Positions 19,492 to 26,526 of a stretch of 64,000 nucleotides of DNA are shown one piece after another. A program made the translations under genes and the position numbers. Source of the stretch: Synechococcus sp. CBW1108 (GTDB taxonomy: Bacteria; Cyanobacteriota; Cyanobacteriia; PCC-6307; Cyanobiaceae); NCBI RefSeq assembly GCF_015840335.1, contig NZ_CP060395.1, forward strand, positions 62,001-126,000, written 5' to 3'. The notes beneath the pieces are model-generated. The model made no database searches. It saw nothing but the letters and a program-made list of their open reading frames with translations, and was not told the DNA's origin. Position 1 is the stretch's first letter. Each line of letters opens with the position of its first letter.

Positions 19492-21048
19492 CTATGCAGG
19501 GGCCTGGAGCAGCTCCAATTTGAACTTGAGGTATTGAAGGAATGGCTCGGCCGAGAGGGGGCGCCCGCTCACCTGCCGAACTAGCTCCTCCCCGTTCACC
19601 GCACGGCCCAGGGGCCAGACCCCCATGGCCAGCCAGCTGCGCAGCCGCTCCTCCTGGCCCGCGGCGATGGCTCCCGCAATGGCGCCGGCCCCGCCCAGAT
19701 CGGTCTCCATCGCCTCGGCCAGCTGGGCACTGATCAGGTGGCCGAGGGCGTAACTGGGGAAATAACCAAACAAACCTTCTGCCCAATGAATATCTTGCAG
19801 ACACCCCTCGGAGTCAGTCTGCGGCTGGATTCCCAGCAGCTCCTGCATCCGCTGGTTCCACTGCTGGGGGAGGTCTTCCACGGGCATGTCCTGCTCGAGT
19901 AGGGCCACCTCCAGCTCAAAGCGCAGCACGATGTGGAGGCAGTAGCTGAGCTCGTCGGCCTCCACCCGGATCAGGCCGGGAGCAAGCGGGTTGAGGCTGC
20001 GCCAGAAGACCCGGGCCCCTCCCCAGGGATCGGCACCTAGACCGGCCTGGAAACGGCGGTGCCAGCGCTCGGCGAAGGCCTGGCTGCGGGCGACGCGGCA
20101 CTCCCAAAAGAGCGACTGGGATTCATGCACCCCCATCGAGGTGGCCTCCCCAAGCGGCCAGGGGAAAAAGTGGTCATCGCCGCGAGGCAGGCCCTGCTCA
20201 TAGAGCGAATGGCCCCACTCGTGCGCAGTGGCCAGGAAGGCCGAGAGCGGCTGGCCTGGCACCACCCGGGTGGTGATGCGGAAGTCCTGGGGACCCAGGG
20301 TGCAGGAGAAGGGGTGAGCGGAGCGGGCGCGCTGGCAGCGCTGCGGGTCGTAGCCCCAGCTGTCGAGGAGTTCGGCGCAGAGCTGCTCCTGCAAAGCCTC
20401 GGGCAGATCGGCGGCGGGCTGGGGGTTGCCCATGGCAGCCACCTGCTCCAGCAGCACCGGCAGCTCTGCTTTCAGGGGCGCAAACAGCTGCTCCAGCCTG
20501 GTTTTGCTGATGTCTGGCTCAAAGGGTTGGGCCAGGATTTCCCAGGGGCTGCGGGCCGTTGGTTCGGCGGACACCTGCTGGCTGGCCTGCCGGCGGCGCA
20601 GGGCAATCAGCTCCTGCAGGGCCGGGGCAAAGGCCGAAAAATCGTTACGGGCGCGCGCGTCTTGCCAGATGGCATTGCCGCGGGACTGGGCCTTGGCAAG
20701 GGCCTGGACTAGCTGGGGGTCAAGACTGCGCTGGCGCTCCAGCTCCAGGCGCAGCAGCTCAAGGTTGCGGCGTCGCTCGGGCGGGCCATCGGCCCCTAGC
20801 TCGGCCTCAGCAGCGGCAAGGAGATCAGCAAATTCCGCGCTGCTCTGGCGCTCGTGCAGCTCGCCAGCCAGCAGGGCCAACTGTTCTCCCCGCCAGTCGG
20901 CCCCGGCCGCTGGCATCACCGTGTTCTGGTCGTAGTAGAGGGCGCTGCTGATCGAACCCAGCAGGCGGGTGTGGTGCAGGTGCTGGTGAAGTTGGGCGAA
21001 GGCTGAACCAGCTGCGGCCATGGGGGGAGGGTTGCTGGAATCAATCAT
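19492..21048 (-). CDS. M32 (Taq-type) metallocarboxypeptidase
   Basis: A 518-residue zinc carboxypeptidase that removes C-terminal residues with broad specificity. The zinc motif HEXXH appears as TAHEWGHSLYEQG at about residue 275, followed by GVHESQSLFWE, which supplies the third ligand region, and RVEADELSYCLHIVLRFE. The N-terminal helical domain begins AFAQLHQHLHHTRLLGSISSA. Length and motif order are those of the family. It forms a minus-strand run with ppa and the L,D-transpeptidase. Confidence 0.93.
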   Translation of the reverse strand: MIDSSNPPPMAAAGSAFAQLHQHLHHTRLLGSISSALYYDQNTVMPAAGADWRGEQLALLAGELHERQSSAEFADLLAAAEAELGADGPPERRRNLELLRLELERQRSLDPQLVQALAKAQSRGNAIWQDARARNDFSAFAPALQELIALRRRQASQQVSAEPTARSPWEILAQPFEPDISKTRLEQLFAPLKAELPVLLEQVAAMGNPQPAADLPEALQEQLCAELLDSWGYDPQRCQRARSAHPFSCTLGPQDFRITTRVVPGQPLSAFLATAHEWGHSLYEQGLPRGDDHFFPWPLGEATSMGVHESQSLFWECRVARSQAFAERWHRRFQAGLGADPWGGARVFWRSLNPLAPGLIRVEADELSYCLHIVLRFELEVALLEQDMPVEDLPQQWNQRMQELLGIQPQTDSEGCLQDIHWAEGLFGYFPSYALGHLISAQLAEAMETDLGGAGAIAGAIAAGQEERLRSWLAMGVWPLGRAVNGEELVRQVSGRPLSAEPFLQYLKFKLELLQAPA

Positions 21049-21442
21049 CGGGGCGTCGGGCGCTGAAGCGGCCGATCAGCACGCCCAGGGCCACGCCCAC
21101 CACAGCCCCCTCCCGCTCCGCCAGCTCCCGATCCAGCAGCAATGGGGCGTCTGGCTCATTGCTGTCTCCCTTCCGCTCGTTTTTGCGGATACTCAACTGG
21201 CGGCGCGATCCCGTCGTCGAGATGCAGATCGAGCGCTCAAAGAAGAGAACGAAGCAGCTCGAGAACGAAATCGAGCAGCTGATGAGAGACAACGCGTTGC
21301 TCAATTGGATGCACTCCGAGCTCGACTTGATCGAGGCCGACTTGCCTTCCAGCTCGACACCTCCGCAGGCAACCGCCGCAAACTCCTGCGACTGCTGAGC
21401 CTGCTCAACAGCCCTGAACTGGATGAGCTGTATCGCGGTTGA
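21020..21442 (+). CDS. Uncertain small coiled-coil protein
   Basis: Only the part from about 21150 looks coding. A short hydrophobic stretch (WLIAVSLPLVFA) precedes a charged coiled-coil (ALKEENEAARERNRAADERQRVAQL) and a Leu-rich C-terminus (RRKLLRLLSLLNSPELDELYRG). The nominal ATG at 21020 lies inside the start of the divergent M32 gene, so the true start is unclear and no good ATG/GTG is seen nearer. The opposite strand contains a competing short membrane-like tail (REGAVVGVALGVLIGRF). Treat it as a possible gene or a decayed one. Confidence 0.3.
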   Translation: MGGGLLESIIGASGAEAADQHAQGHAHHSPLPLRQLPIQQQWGVWLIAVSLPLVFADTQLAARSRRRDADRALKEENEAARERNRAADERQRVAQLDALRARLDRGRLAFQLDTSAGNRRKLLRLLSLLNSPELDELYRG

Positions 21443-21526
21443 GGCAGCGATCGGCAAGCTGGCACCGCCGTGGCCGGGGGGGGGAGGGCATGCTGTTGCA
21501 ATCGATCATCCCTGGAGGAATGGGCC

Positions 21527-21890
21527 TTGCATGCTGTGAGCGTGAGTGGGCTCAAGCACAATCCGGCCGATGCCCTTCGTCAGGCCCGCAGCAGCCCGGT
21601 GGTGGTGCTCAATCGCGACCATCCCGATGCGGTGCTGATTGGCCTGGAGCAGGGGGGGCGTGCTGCAGGCACCGGGGGTACGAGCGGCACTGGCCACAGC
21701 CCTATTTCGCGATGGCGAGCTCTCGCTGGCGCGTGCAGCCCGTGTGGCTGAGAGGGATGTAGCCAGCTTCATCGCCCACCTCGGCCGCCTCGGCATCCCG
21801 GCGATTCGCCTGAGCGCTGCTGAATCCAACGCCGATCTCGACACCCTGGAGCAATGGCTGCAATCGTCATCGCCGACGCCAGCCAACTGA
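21527..21890 (+). pseudogene. Phd/UPF0175-type antitoxin gene with one-base frameshift
   Basis: A GGAGG ribosome site at 21514-21518 precedes a TTG start at 21527. The first frame reads HAVSVSGLKHNPADALRQAR and VVVLNRDHPDAVLIGLEQ, Phd-like. The second frame continues GVLQAPGVRAALATALFRDG, ARAARVAERDVASFIAHL and RLGIPAIRLSAAE, UPF0175-like. The frames join across a run of seven G (21652-21658). With six G the whole 21527-21890 would read as one 120-residue protein. It overlaps the DUF3368 toxin gene, its expected partner. Either a homopolymer sequencing error or a real one-base insertion would explain it. Confidence 0.8.
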
Positions 21891-22342
21891 TCGCCCTTGC
21901 CCGCGTAGGCGGGCTGAGCTGGCTGCAGCAACTGTTCACCGTAGTAATGGTCACCGAGGTGGTGCTAGCCGAGGTGCTCACGGGCCGATACCCCGACACG
22001 GAGACCCCGATCCGGCAGGCCCTGGCGGCTGGTTGGCTGCAGACCGTCGCCATTGCCTCCACATACCCGGAGCTGCCCGATCTCGATGAAGGGGAGGCGT
22101 CCAGCATCCGTCTGGCGCTGAGCCGCAACGGCCCGGCCCTGTTGCTGATCGATGAGCGCTTCGGACGGGCCGTGGCTCAGGAGCTGGGCCTCAGCGTAGC
22201 CGGCACCGCCGCCGTGATCGGCTTGGCCCGCCAACGCGGCCTGATCCCCTCAGCCCGGCAGGTATTTGAAGCACTCCATGCTAGCGATTTCCGCATTGCA
22301 CCGGCGGTGATCCAGGCCGTATTTGATCGCTGTGGCGATTGA
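21854..22342 (+). CDS. DUF3368-family PIN-like toxin
   Basis: A 162-residue protein with IVIADASQLIALARVGGL (first acidic residue of the PIN-like site), LDEGEASSIRLAL, and LLIDERFGRAVAQELGLSVAGTAAVIGLARQRGLIP. These are the hallmarks of DUF3368, a presumed ribonuclease toxin normally encoded after a UPF0175 antitoxin, as here. Its start lies inside the antitoxin gene in a different frame. If the antitoxin frameshift is real, this toxin would lack its cognate partner, so its expression or activity is doubtful. Confidence 0.82.
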   Translation: MAAIVIADASQLIALARVGGLSWLQQLFTVVMVTEVVLAEVLTGRYPDTETPIRQALAAGWLQTVAIASTYPELPDLDEGEASSIRLALSRNGPALLLIDERFGRAVAQELGLSVAGTAAVIGLARQRGLIPSARQVFEALHASDFRIAPAVIQAVFDRCGD

Positions 22343-22626
22343 GCCAGCACCCCCTCGGCCGAGAGCTCCACGTTCACCCATTTGCCCCGGCGCGTCCCCA
22401 TCTGCGGCTCACCCTCTATATCCGCTATGTCCCAGACGACATAGCCGAACGCCTGGAACGGCTTGCCAGCCGCGCGGGATTGCCGTTGAGCACCTTCGCG
22501 TTGCAGGAGCTCAGCGAATCAGCCCGCCGTGCTGACAACGCCGAGCTGCTCCAAGCGTTGCCCTCCTTTGAGATCGACCCCGCCGAGCTGCTCGAGGTCT
22601 TGCGCCAAAGCCGCGCTGAACACTGA
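22339..22626 (+). CDS. Ribbon-helix-helix antitoxin (VapB/FitA-like)
   Basis: The conserved protein begins LTLYIRYVPDDIAERLERLASRAGLPLSTFALQEL (a strand plus two helices, RHH type) and ends in an acidic toxin-wrapping tail (FEIDPAELLEVLRQSRAEH). The open frame begins at TTG 22339, overlapping the DUF3368 stop as TTGA. Its first 20 or so residues derive from a reversed Phd remnant and look unnatural. The codon just before the conserved region is CTG (22402), where homologues would be expected to have ATG. The start may therefore have been altered. It overlaps the vapC start by one base. Confidence 0.72.
   Translation: MSQHPLGRELHVHPFAPARPHLRLTLYIRYVPDDIAERLERLASRAGLPLSTFALQELSESARRADNAELLQALPSFEIDPAELLEVLRQSRAEH
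22345..22401 (-). pseudogene. Phd-type antitoxin remnant
   Basis: On the minus strand this stretch reads GEPQMGTRRGKWVNVELSAE, matching GEAQKVTRLGKWVSVVLSAE at about 24120-24180. The sequence on either side does not continue a Phd gene. It is a short fossil embedded in the 5' part of the RHH antitoxin frame. Confidence 0.55.
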
Positions 22627-23009
22627 TGGTGGTGGTGGATGCTTCGGTTCTGATGGAGGCACTGTTGATCGATGGCCCTGCGCGAGCCCGGCTTGCGGAT
22701 GTCAATCTCCAGGCACCAGACCAGATTGATGCCGAGCTGCTCACGGTGCTGCGCCGCCTGGTGATAGCTGGTCGAATACCTGAGCAGCACGCCCTGCGAG
22801 CTCTGACCACCAGCCAGCAGCTCGGCATGCGTCGACATGTCAGCCGCCACCTATGGCCGCGGGCATGGGAAATGCGTACCAATCTCACCGCCTACGACGC
22901 GCTCTACGTCGCCCTAGCCGAACAGCTGGGAGCCACCCTGCTCACCGCCGACGCCCGTGCGGCGCGGGCTCCCGGCCTGCTTTGCCCCGTGGAAGTGATG
23001 ACCCCATGA
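22626..23009 (+). CDS. vapC: PIN-domain ribonuclease toxin VapC
   Basis: A 127-residue PIN toxin, expected to cleave tRNA or other RNA. The four acidic positions are visible: VVVDASVLMEALL (Asp5), IDAELLTVLRRL (Glu near residue 38), TAYDALYVALAEQLGATLLTADARAA (two Asp, about residues 90-110). It starts one base inside the RHH antitoxin stop (TGATG), a standard vapBC arrangement. No lesion is visible. Confidence 0.88.
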   Translation: MVVVDASVLMEALLIDGPARARLADVNLQAPDQIDAELLTVLRRLVIAGRIPEQHALRALTTSQQLGMRRHVSRHLWPRAWEMRTNLTAYDALYVALAEQLGATLLTADARAARAPGLLCPVEVMTP

Positions 23010-23146
23010 GCGTCTACAGCGAAGATCCTGGGCCCGCAGATTGTTCGAGCACTTGGTGAGCCCCACCGACTTCTCCCGTTTTTGTGGACAGTGCTGCAGC
23101 GCTTCCCCGGCTGAGTAAACTAGTTAAATAACCAATTCAAAAGACC

Positions 23147-23389
23147 ATGGAGCGTTCCATCGGCGCCTTTGAAGCCAAATCCCAGCTCTCGCGGCTGCTG
23201 CGGGCTGTGGAGCATGGCGAGCACTTCACGATCACTGTTCGAGGCAAGCCCGTGGCCGACTTGGTGCCCCACCAACATCACTCCAGCCATGGCGTGGCCC
23301 TAGCCATCAAGGCGATGCAGAATCTCCCGCTGATTCGCGGCGTCCGAGATGCCGACGTGGCGAGCTTCGTGGCGGAGGGGCGACATTGA
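23147..23389 (+). CDS. Phd/YefM-type antitoxin of a VapBC pair
   Basis: An 80-residue protein starting MERSIGAFEAKSQLSRLLRAVEHGEHFTIT, the Phd/YefM N-terminal DNA-binding fold, then VRGKPVADLVP and a tail that should bind the toxin. The ATG is preceded by an AT-rich stretch (23115-23146) likely to hold its promoter, which the antitoxin should autorepress together with its partner. Its stop overlaps the toxin start. Confidence 0.86.
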   Translation: MERSIGAFEAKSQLSRLLRAVEHGEHFTITVRGKPVADLVPHQHHSSHGVALAIKAMQNLPLIRGVRDADVASFVAEGRH

Positions 23390-23805
23390 CCCTCGTGATT
23401 GATGCCTCCATGGCCCTGGCCTGGATATTTGAACGTGAGCAAGCCAGTGATGCAGAAAGGGCCAGCAGACTCCTGGCCGCTTGTGGCGAGCAAGCCTGGT
23501 GGGTGCCGGGCCTCTGGCACCTTGAAGTGGCCAATGCGCTGGTGGTAGCCGAGCGGCGCGGTGTCATCGCCCCGAGTGCCAGCGATCTGTTCCTGGCCAG
23601 GCTCAGCGGCTTGCCGATCTGCACGGAAGCAGAGGCCACTAGGGAACTCCAATCCAGGGTGATCCCTCTGGCCCGTTCCCATAACCTCTCCAGTTATGAC
23701 GCCACCTACCTGGACTTGGCACTCCGGCTAAGTGGAACCTTGGCCAGCTTTGATCGCCGGCTGATTCAATCAGCCGCAGACCTAGGGATAACCATCTACC
23801 AGTAA
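23386..23805 (+). CDS. vapC: PIN-domain ribonuclease toxin VapC
   Basis: A 139-residue PIN toxin: [14 protein letters not shown] (first Asp), [17 protein letters not shown] (Glu), [26 protein letters not shown] (paired acidic residues). The start is TTG 23386 in a TTGA overlap with the antitoxin stop, so translation is coupled. It is the second intact PIN toxin within 1.2 kb and is only distantly similar to the first. Confidence 0.88.
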   Translation: MTLVIDASMALAWIFEREQASDAERASRLLAACGEQAWWVPGLWHLEVANALVVAERRGVIAPSASDLFLARLSGLPICTEAEATRELQSRVIPLARSHNLSSYDATYLDLALRLSGTLASFDRRLIQSAADLGITIYQ

Positions 23806-23964
23806 CTTGCGCCAGCTATGGCCGCGCGGTGCCAGGAACCATTACTGGACTCGCACACTGGACTCGCGCGAGTGACTGTGCTCGTCTCGGGTGACCTGAA
23901 CTCTGACCTGAACTTTGCGCAAGACGCTGCTAAGTAACCCAGTGCCCCGCACACAAATGGGTGT

Positions 23965-24040
23965 AAATCCCAGCCCAGCTCCGTGCTGATCCGGCTGGAA
24001 TCGATCGCATAGCGGCGGTCGTGGCCGGGGCGGTCGCTAA
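23965..24040 (-). pseudogene. rfbB (dTDP-glucose 4,6-dehydratase) C-terminal fragment
   Basis: The minus strand reads [23 protein letters not shown]. This is the very conserved C-terminal motif of dTDP-glucose 4,6-dehydratase (typically [12 protein letters not shown]...K...ELGW). It is flanked by stops and unrelated sequence, so only about 25 codons survive. It shows that a sugar-nucleotide gene once lay here. Confidence 0.7.
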
Positions 24041-24054
24041 CTGGGGAGATCAGG

Positions 24055-24200
24055 CGGCTGCAGTTCGTTCAGCGATGGCGCATTGGCTACCTCGAGGTGC
24101 TGCAGCCGCTGGTAGTCCTCGGCCGAGAGCACCACGCTCACCCATTTGCCCAGGCGCGTCACCTTCTGCGCCTCACCCCGGGCGGCCGCATCTACCTGGG
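24055..24200 (-). pseudogene. Phd-type antitoxin remnant
   Basis: An open stretch reading WPVEGSQVDAAARGEAQKVT then RLGKWVSVVLSAEDYQRLQ, which matches the body of Phd/YefM antitoxins (GEAQ-V-TR-G-WV-VVLSAEDY). The N-terminal DNA-binding part is missing or scrambled and no start is convincing. A second copy of part of it lies at 22345-22401. No toxin gene adjoins it. Confidence 0.6.
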
Positions 24201-24205
24201 ATCCT

Positions 24206-24826
24206 TCAACCGGCCAAAAGGCCAACTTGGCCGATGGCAAGTAGGCCTCCGATCGCAATCAAGGTGATTGCTGCTGCCTTGGTAAGGGCTGGGGGCAGTT
24301 TCTTCAGGAGCAGGCAGGTGCCAGCGCATACCAGGGCAGAGCTGAGCAGGGCGCCACTCCACCAGATCAAGGTATTGCCGTCTTGCGGGGCCTCCAGGCC
24401 GTGGAGCATGGCGTGAATGGCAACCCCTGAGCCAACTACTGCTCCAACCCCTGCGCCCCTGATGCTGAGCGGCCCAATGGCGTCGGCCGTCCTGACGGCC
24501 TTGCCTGCCAGCAGGCTCATTCCAGCCACCGCAGAGATGGAAAGTGCCGCCACAACTTCAGCAGAAGAAAGATTCAAGCCAGCCAGACCGATGGCCGCGC
24601 CCAGCACTGCCCCAGCTAGCGCCCAGACCAGCAGGCGGGCAGAGATCAGGGCGGCGGCGGTGCCCACGGCCATCAACATGAACAGGTGATCGAGGCCGAG
24701 CAAGGGGTGGGTTAAGCCACCGATGGCCCCACCAGCGGCGCCGCCATGGGCAAGGACGGGACTGGTGCCCAGCAGCATGACTGCACCTGCTGCGGTGGCG
24801 ATAAGGGGGGCGGTGAAGCGTTTCAT
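24206..24826 (-). CDS. hupE: HupE/UreJ-family cobalt/nickel permease
   Basis: A 206-residue membrane protein with a signal-like first helix (LIATAAGAVMLLGTSPVLA), the family motif HPLLGLDHLFML (about residues 40-51) whose His/Asp residues bind the metal, and about six further hydrophobic segments. The ATG at 24826 was chosen over an upstream in-frame ATG because it begins with the basic MKRF and follows the leader below. The upstream cobalamin-riboswitch-like element makes cobalt the likely substrate, since HupE members under B12 control are generally assigned as cobalt importers. Confidence 0.9.
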   Translation of the reverse strand: MKRFTAPLIATAAGAVMLLGTSPVLAHGGAAGGAIGGLTHPLLGLDHLFMLMAVGTAAALISARLLVWALAGAVLGAAIGLAGLNLSSAEVVAALSISAVAGMSLLAGKAVRTADAIGPLSIRGAGVGAVVGSGVAIHAMLHGLEAPQDGNTLIWWSGALLSSALVCAGTCLLLKKLPPALTKAAAITLIAIGGLLAIGQVGLLAG

Positions 24827-24839
24827 GGGTTGTCTCGGT

Positions 24840-24990
24840 CCGCGCCGAGGACGATGGTGAGCAGATGACGGTGAGTGTTCTGGCTCAGGGGGCAAACCCT
24901 TCACAGTTGCGGGACAGCGGCGGATTTGGGAAAACCCTCACCGCACTTTCCTCTTGTGACCACTGCAGGAGCAGTGGACCCGTTCCCCCA
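24840..24990 (-). promoter_or_regulatory. Cobalamin (B12) riboswitch-like leader of hupE
   Basis: On the minus strand the leader contains GCTGTCCCGCAACTGT (24903-24918), the most conserved core of B12 riboswitches. About 17 bases downstream is GAGCCAGAACACTCACCGTC (24867-24886), which resembles the B12 box (AGCCAGGAGACCTGCC) with changes. A stem-forming GTCCACTGC...GCAGTGG precedes the core near 24965-24985. The element ends just before the hupE ATG. The imperfect B12 box suggests a variant class. Folding was not computed. Confidence 0.8.
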
Positions 24991-25028
24991 CTATGGATGG
25001 TTGGGACACGAATGGAGTGATGGATTAG

Positions 25029-25103
25029 CCCGCTCTACCCATCGGTGAGATTGCCAAGCGCTTCGGAGTTTCATTGAAAACGATTCGTTTTTACTGCAAT
25101 TAA
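25029..25103 (+). pseudogene. MerR-family regulator N-terminal fragment
   Basis: The frame reads LPIGEIAKRFGVSLKTIRFYCN then TAA. This is the winged-helix-turn-helix start of MerR regulators (normally continuing Y-E-GLL). There is an in-frame stop at 25026 and no start codon, and the rest of the protein is absent. It is a short fossil between the hupE leader and the next gene. Confidence 0.65.
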
Positions 25104-25186
25104 GGAACTTCATCGACTGTTAGATAGATGACAGGATTTCGGCGGCAAACAGCCCGAAACAAGCCCCCAAACCATCCCATAGCGCC

Positions 25187-25624
25187 ATGCTCAGCGGCAC
25201 CCGCCATGCCCCACGGCTGATCACCCTCTGGATCACCTGGTTGCTGGCCATGCTTTTCCATGTGGATCTGGGGCTGATGCCGCTATTCCATGGCCAGTCA
25301 CCTGAGATCGAAAGCCACGTACCCGCCAGCGCCCTGCCCCTTTTGTTTGGGGCCATGCTCGGCTACTTTCTCCTGCCCCTAATCGCGATCGTGCTGATTG
25401 CCTATGCGGATACTGCGGCCGCGCCTGCTAGGCACTGGCGGCCCTGGCGCCGCATCCACTTCTGGTTCAGCGTCGTTTACTCCATCACAAATCTGCCCCA
25501 TCTGATCGCCGACATCGTCGTACCCGATGCCCGACCTGATCAGATCGTGCTGATGCTGGCCCTCACCGGGTTCGGCCTACTGATCAATCTGGAGGGCTGG
25601 CGCTGGTGGAAGCAGAACGCCTGA
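25187..25624 (+). CDS. Four-helix membrane protein, unknown function
   Basis: A 145-residue protein with hydrophobic segments at about residues 11-33, 49-72, 90-107 and 120-135. Notable features are a conserved-looking HVDLGLMPLFHG after helix 1 and WRRIHFWFSVVYSITNLPHLIADI. His and Asp residues near membrane borders could bind metal or haem, but no family is recognised. Its 3' end overlaps the convergent phosphoribosyltransferase by 41 bp. Confidence 0.65.
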   Translation: MLSGTRHAPRLITLWITWLLAMLFHVDLGLMPLFHGQSPEIESHVPASALPLLFGAMLGYFLLPLIAIVLIAYADTAAAPARHWRPWRRIHFWFSVVYSITNLPHLIADIVVPDARPDQIVLMLALTGFGLLINLEGWRWWKQNA

Positions 25625-26279
25625 GTTGATTCCGGGCCGACTCAAGAAGCTCGAGCACCTCCTGATCACTGAGCTGGTTAAACGTTTCAAACCACATCCC
25701 CACCGCAGCGAGCTGGTCGACGATCGCCACCGCTTCGAGCTGGTCGACCAGGTCGGCCAACTCCCCGGCCACCGCGCGGTCCACCACCGGCACGGCCAAG
25801 GTGAGGCTGCGGGGTTGAACCTGCTGCAACGCCAGCAGGGCTGCCTTCACCGTCATGCCGGTGGCGATGCCATCGTCAACAACGATCAGATCCCGTGCCT
25901 GCAGCTCCTGGGCCACCGGATCACCAAACAGGCGCTGACGCCTTGCCAACTCCAGCTCCTCAGCCTGGAGCCACCCATGGGAGCGGGCCATCTCCTCGCG
26001 GCGCCGCGCCTCCCCCCCATTGCGCCAAACCGCCACCCCCTGGCCAGCGATCGCTCCGATCGCCACCTCCGGCCATTGGGGGTCCGCCACCTTGCGCACA
26101 GACCAGGTCGCCACTGGCAAGTGCAGCCGCCCAGCCAGGGCCACCGCCACTGGCACCCCGCCCCGCGGCAGGGCCAGCACCCTGGTGTCGCTGCCGCAGT
26201 GATGGCTGGATCCCAACCGCTCCGCCAGGGCCAGGCCAGCCTGATACCGGTTGGACCAAAGAGGTGGCTGCTGCTGCAT
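25584..26279 (-). CDS. Phosphoribosyltransferase-domain protein
   Basis: The ATG at 26279 gives 231 residues. VLALPRGGVPVAVALAGRL (about residues 36-54) and the PRPP-binding loop LIVVDDGIATGMTVKAAL (about 130-147) identify a type I phosphoribosyltransferase of the stand-alone kind often found near stress genes. The long helical insertion (EARRREEMARSHGWLQAEELELARRQ) is typical of these. The true base substrate is unknown. Purine and pyrimidine salvage enzymes differ in their insert sequences, so no symbol is assigned. Confidence 0.82.
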   Translation of the reverse strand: MQQQPPLWSNRYQAGLALAERLGSSHHCGSDTRVLALPRGGVPVAVALAGRLHLPVATWSVRKVADPQWPEVAIGAIAGQGVAVWRNGGEARRREEMARSHGWLQAEELELARRQRLFGDPVAQELQARDLIVVDDGIATGMTVKAALLALQQVQPRSLTLAVPVVDRAVAGELADLVDQLEAVAIVDQLAAVGMWFETFNQLSDQEVLELLESARNQLRRSASTSASPPD

Positions 26280-26412
26280 CGCCCCACGAATCAAAGCCCC
26301 CCAAATTCTGAACTGTCGCCCACTGAGTCGCCGACTGAGTCGCCCGCCCAACAGCCCGCCCTGGCCGGTCTTCAGCTAAAAGGGGCCCCGACCCAACTAG
26401 CTGCTCCCTTCC

Positions 26413-26526
26413 ATGGCTCCCCAAAAAACGCCCTCTCCCCGCACCATCAAGCTGCAGATCCTGGGCGCCGTGTTTGTGCCGATCGCGCTGCTGGGGCTCT
26501 GGCTGCGCTCCCAGGGCTTCTGGTGA
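26413..26526 (+). CDS. Putative 37-residue membrane protein
   Basis: An ATG at 26413 opens a short frame with a basic N-terminus (MAPQKTPSPRTIKLQ) and one hydrophobic helix (ILGAVFVPIALLGLWLR) ending SQGFW. It has the layout of small thylakoid or plasma-membrane proteins. It is antisense to the last 26 codons of the umuD-like gene, whose own tail beyond HHLTR looks unusual. No homologue is recognised from memory. Confidence 0.45.
   Translation: MAPQKTPSPRTIKLQILGAVFVPIALLGLWLRSQGFW

Noticed and set aside
21041-21457. 138-residue minus-strand frame upstream of the M32 carboxypeptidase
   Set aside because: Its Ser/Cys-rich middle is the shadow of the plus-strand coiled-coil frame. Only the last 30 residues look protein-like and they have no convincing start.
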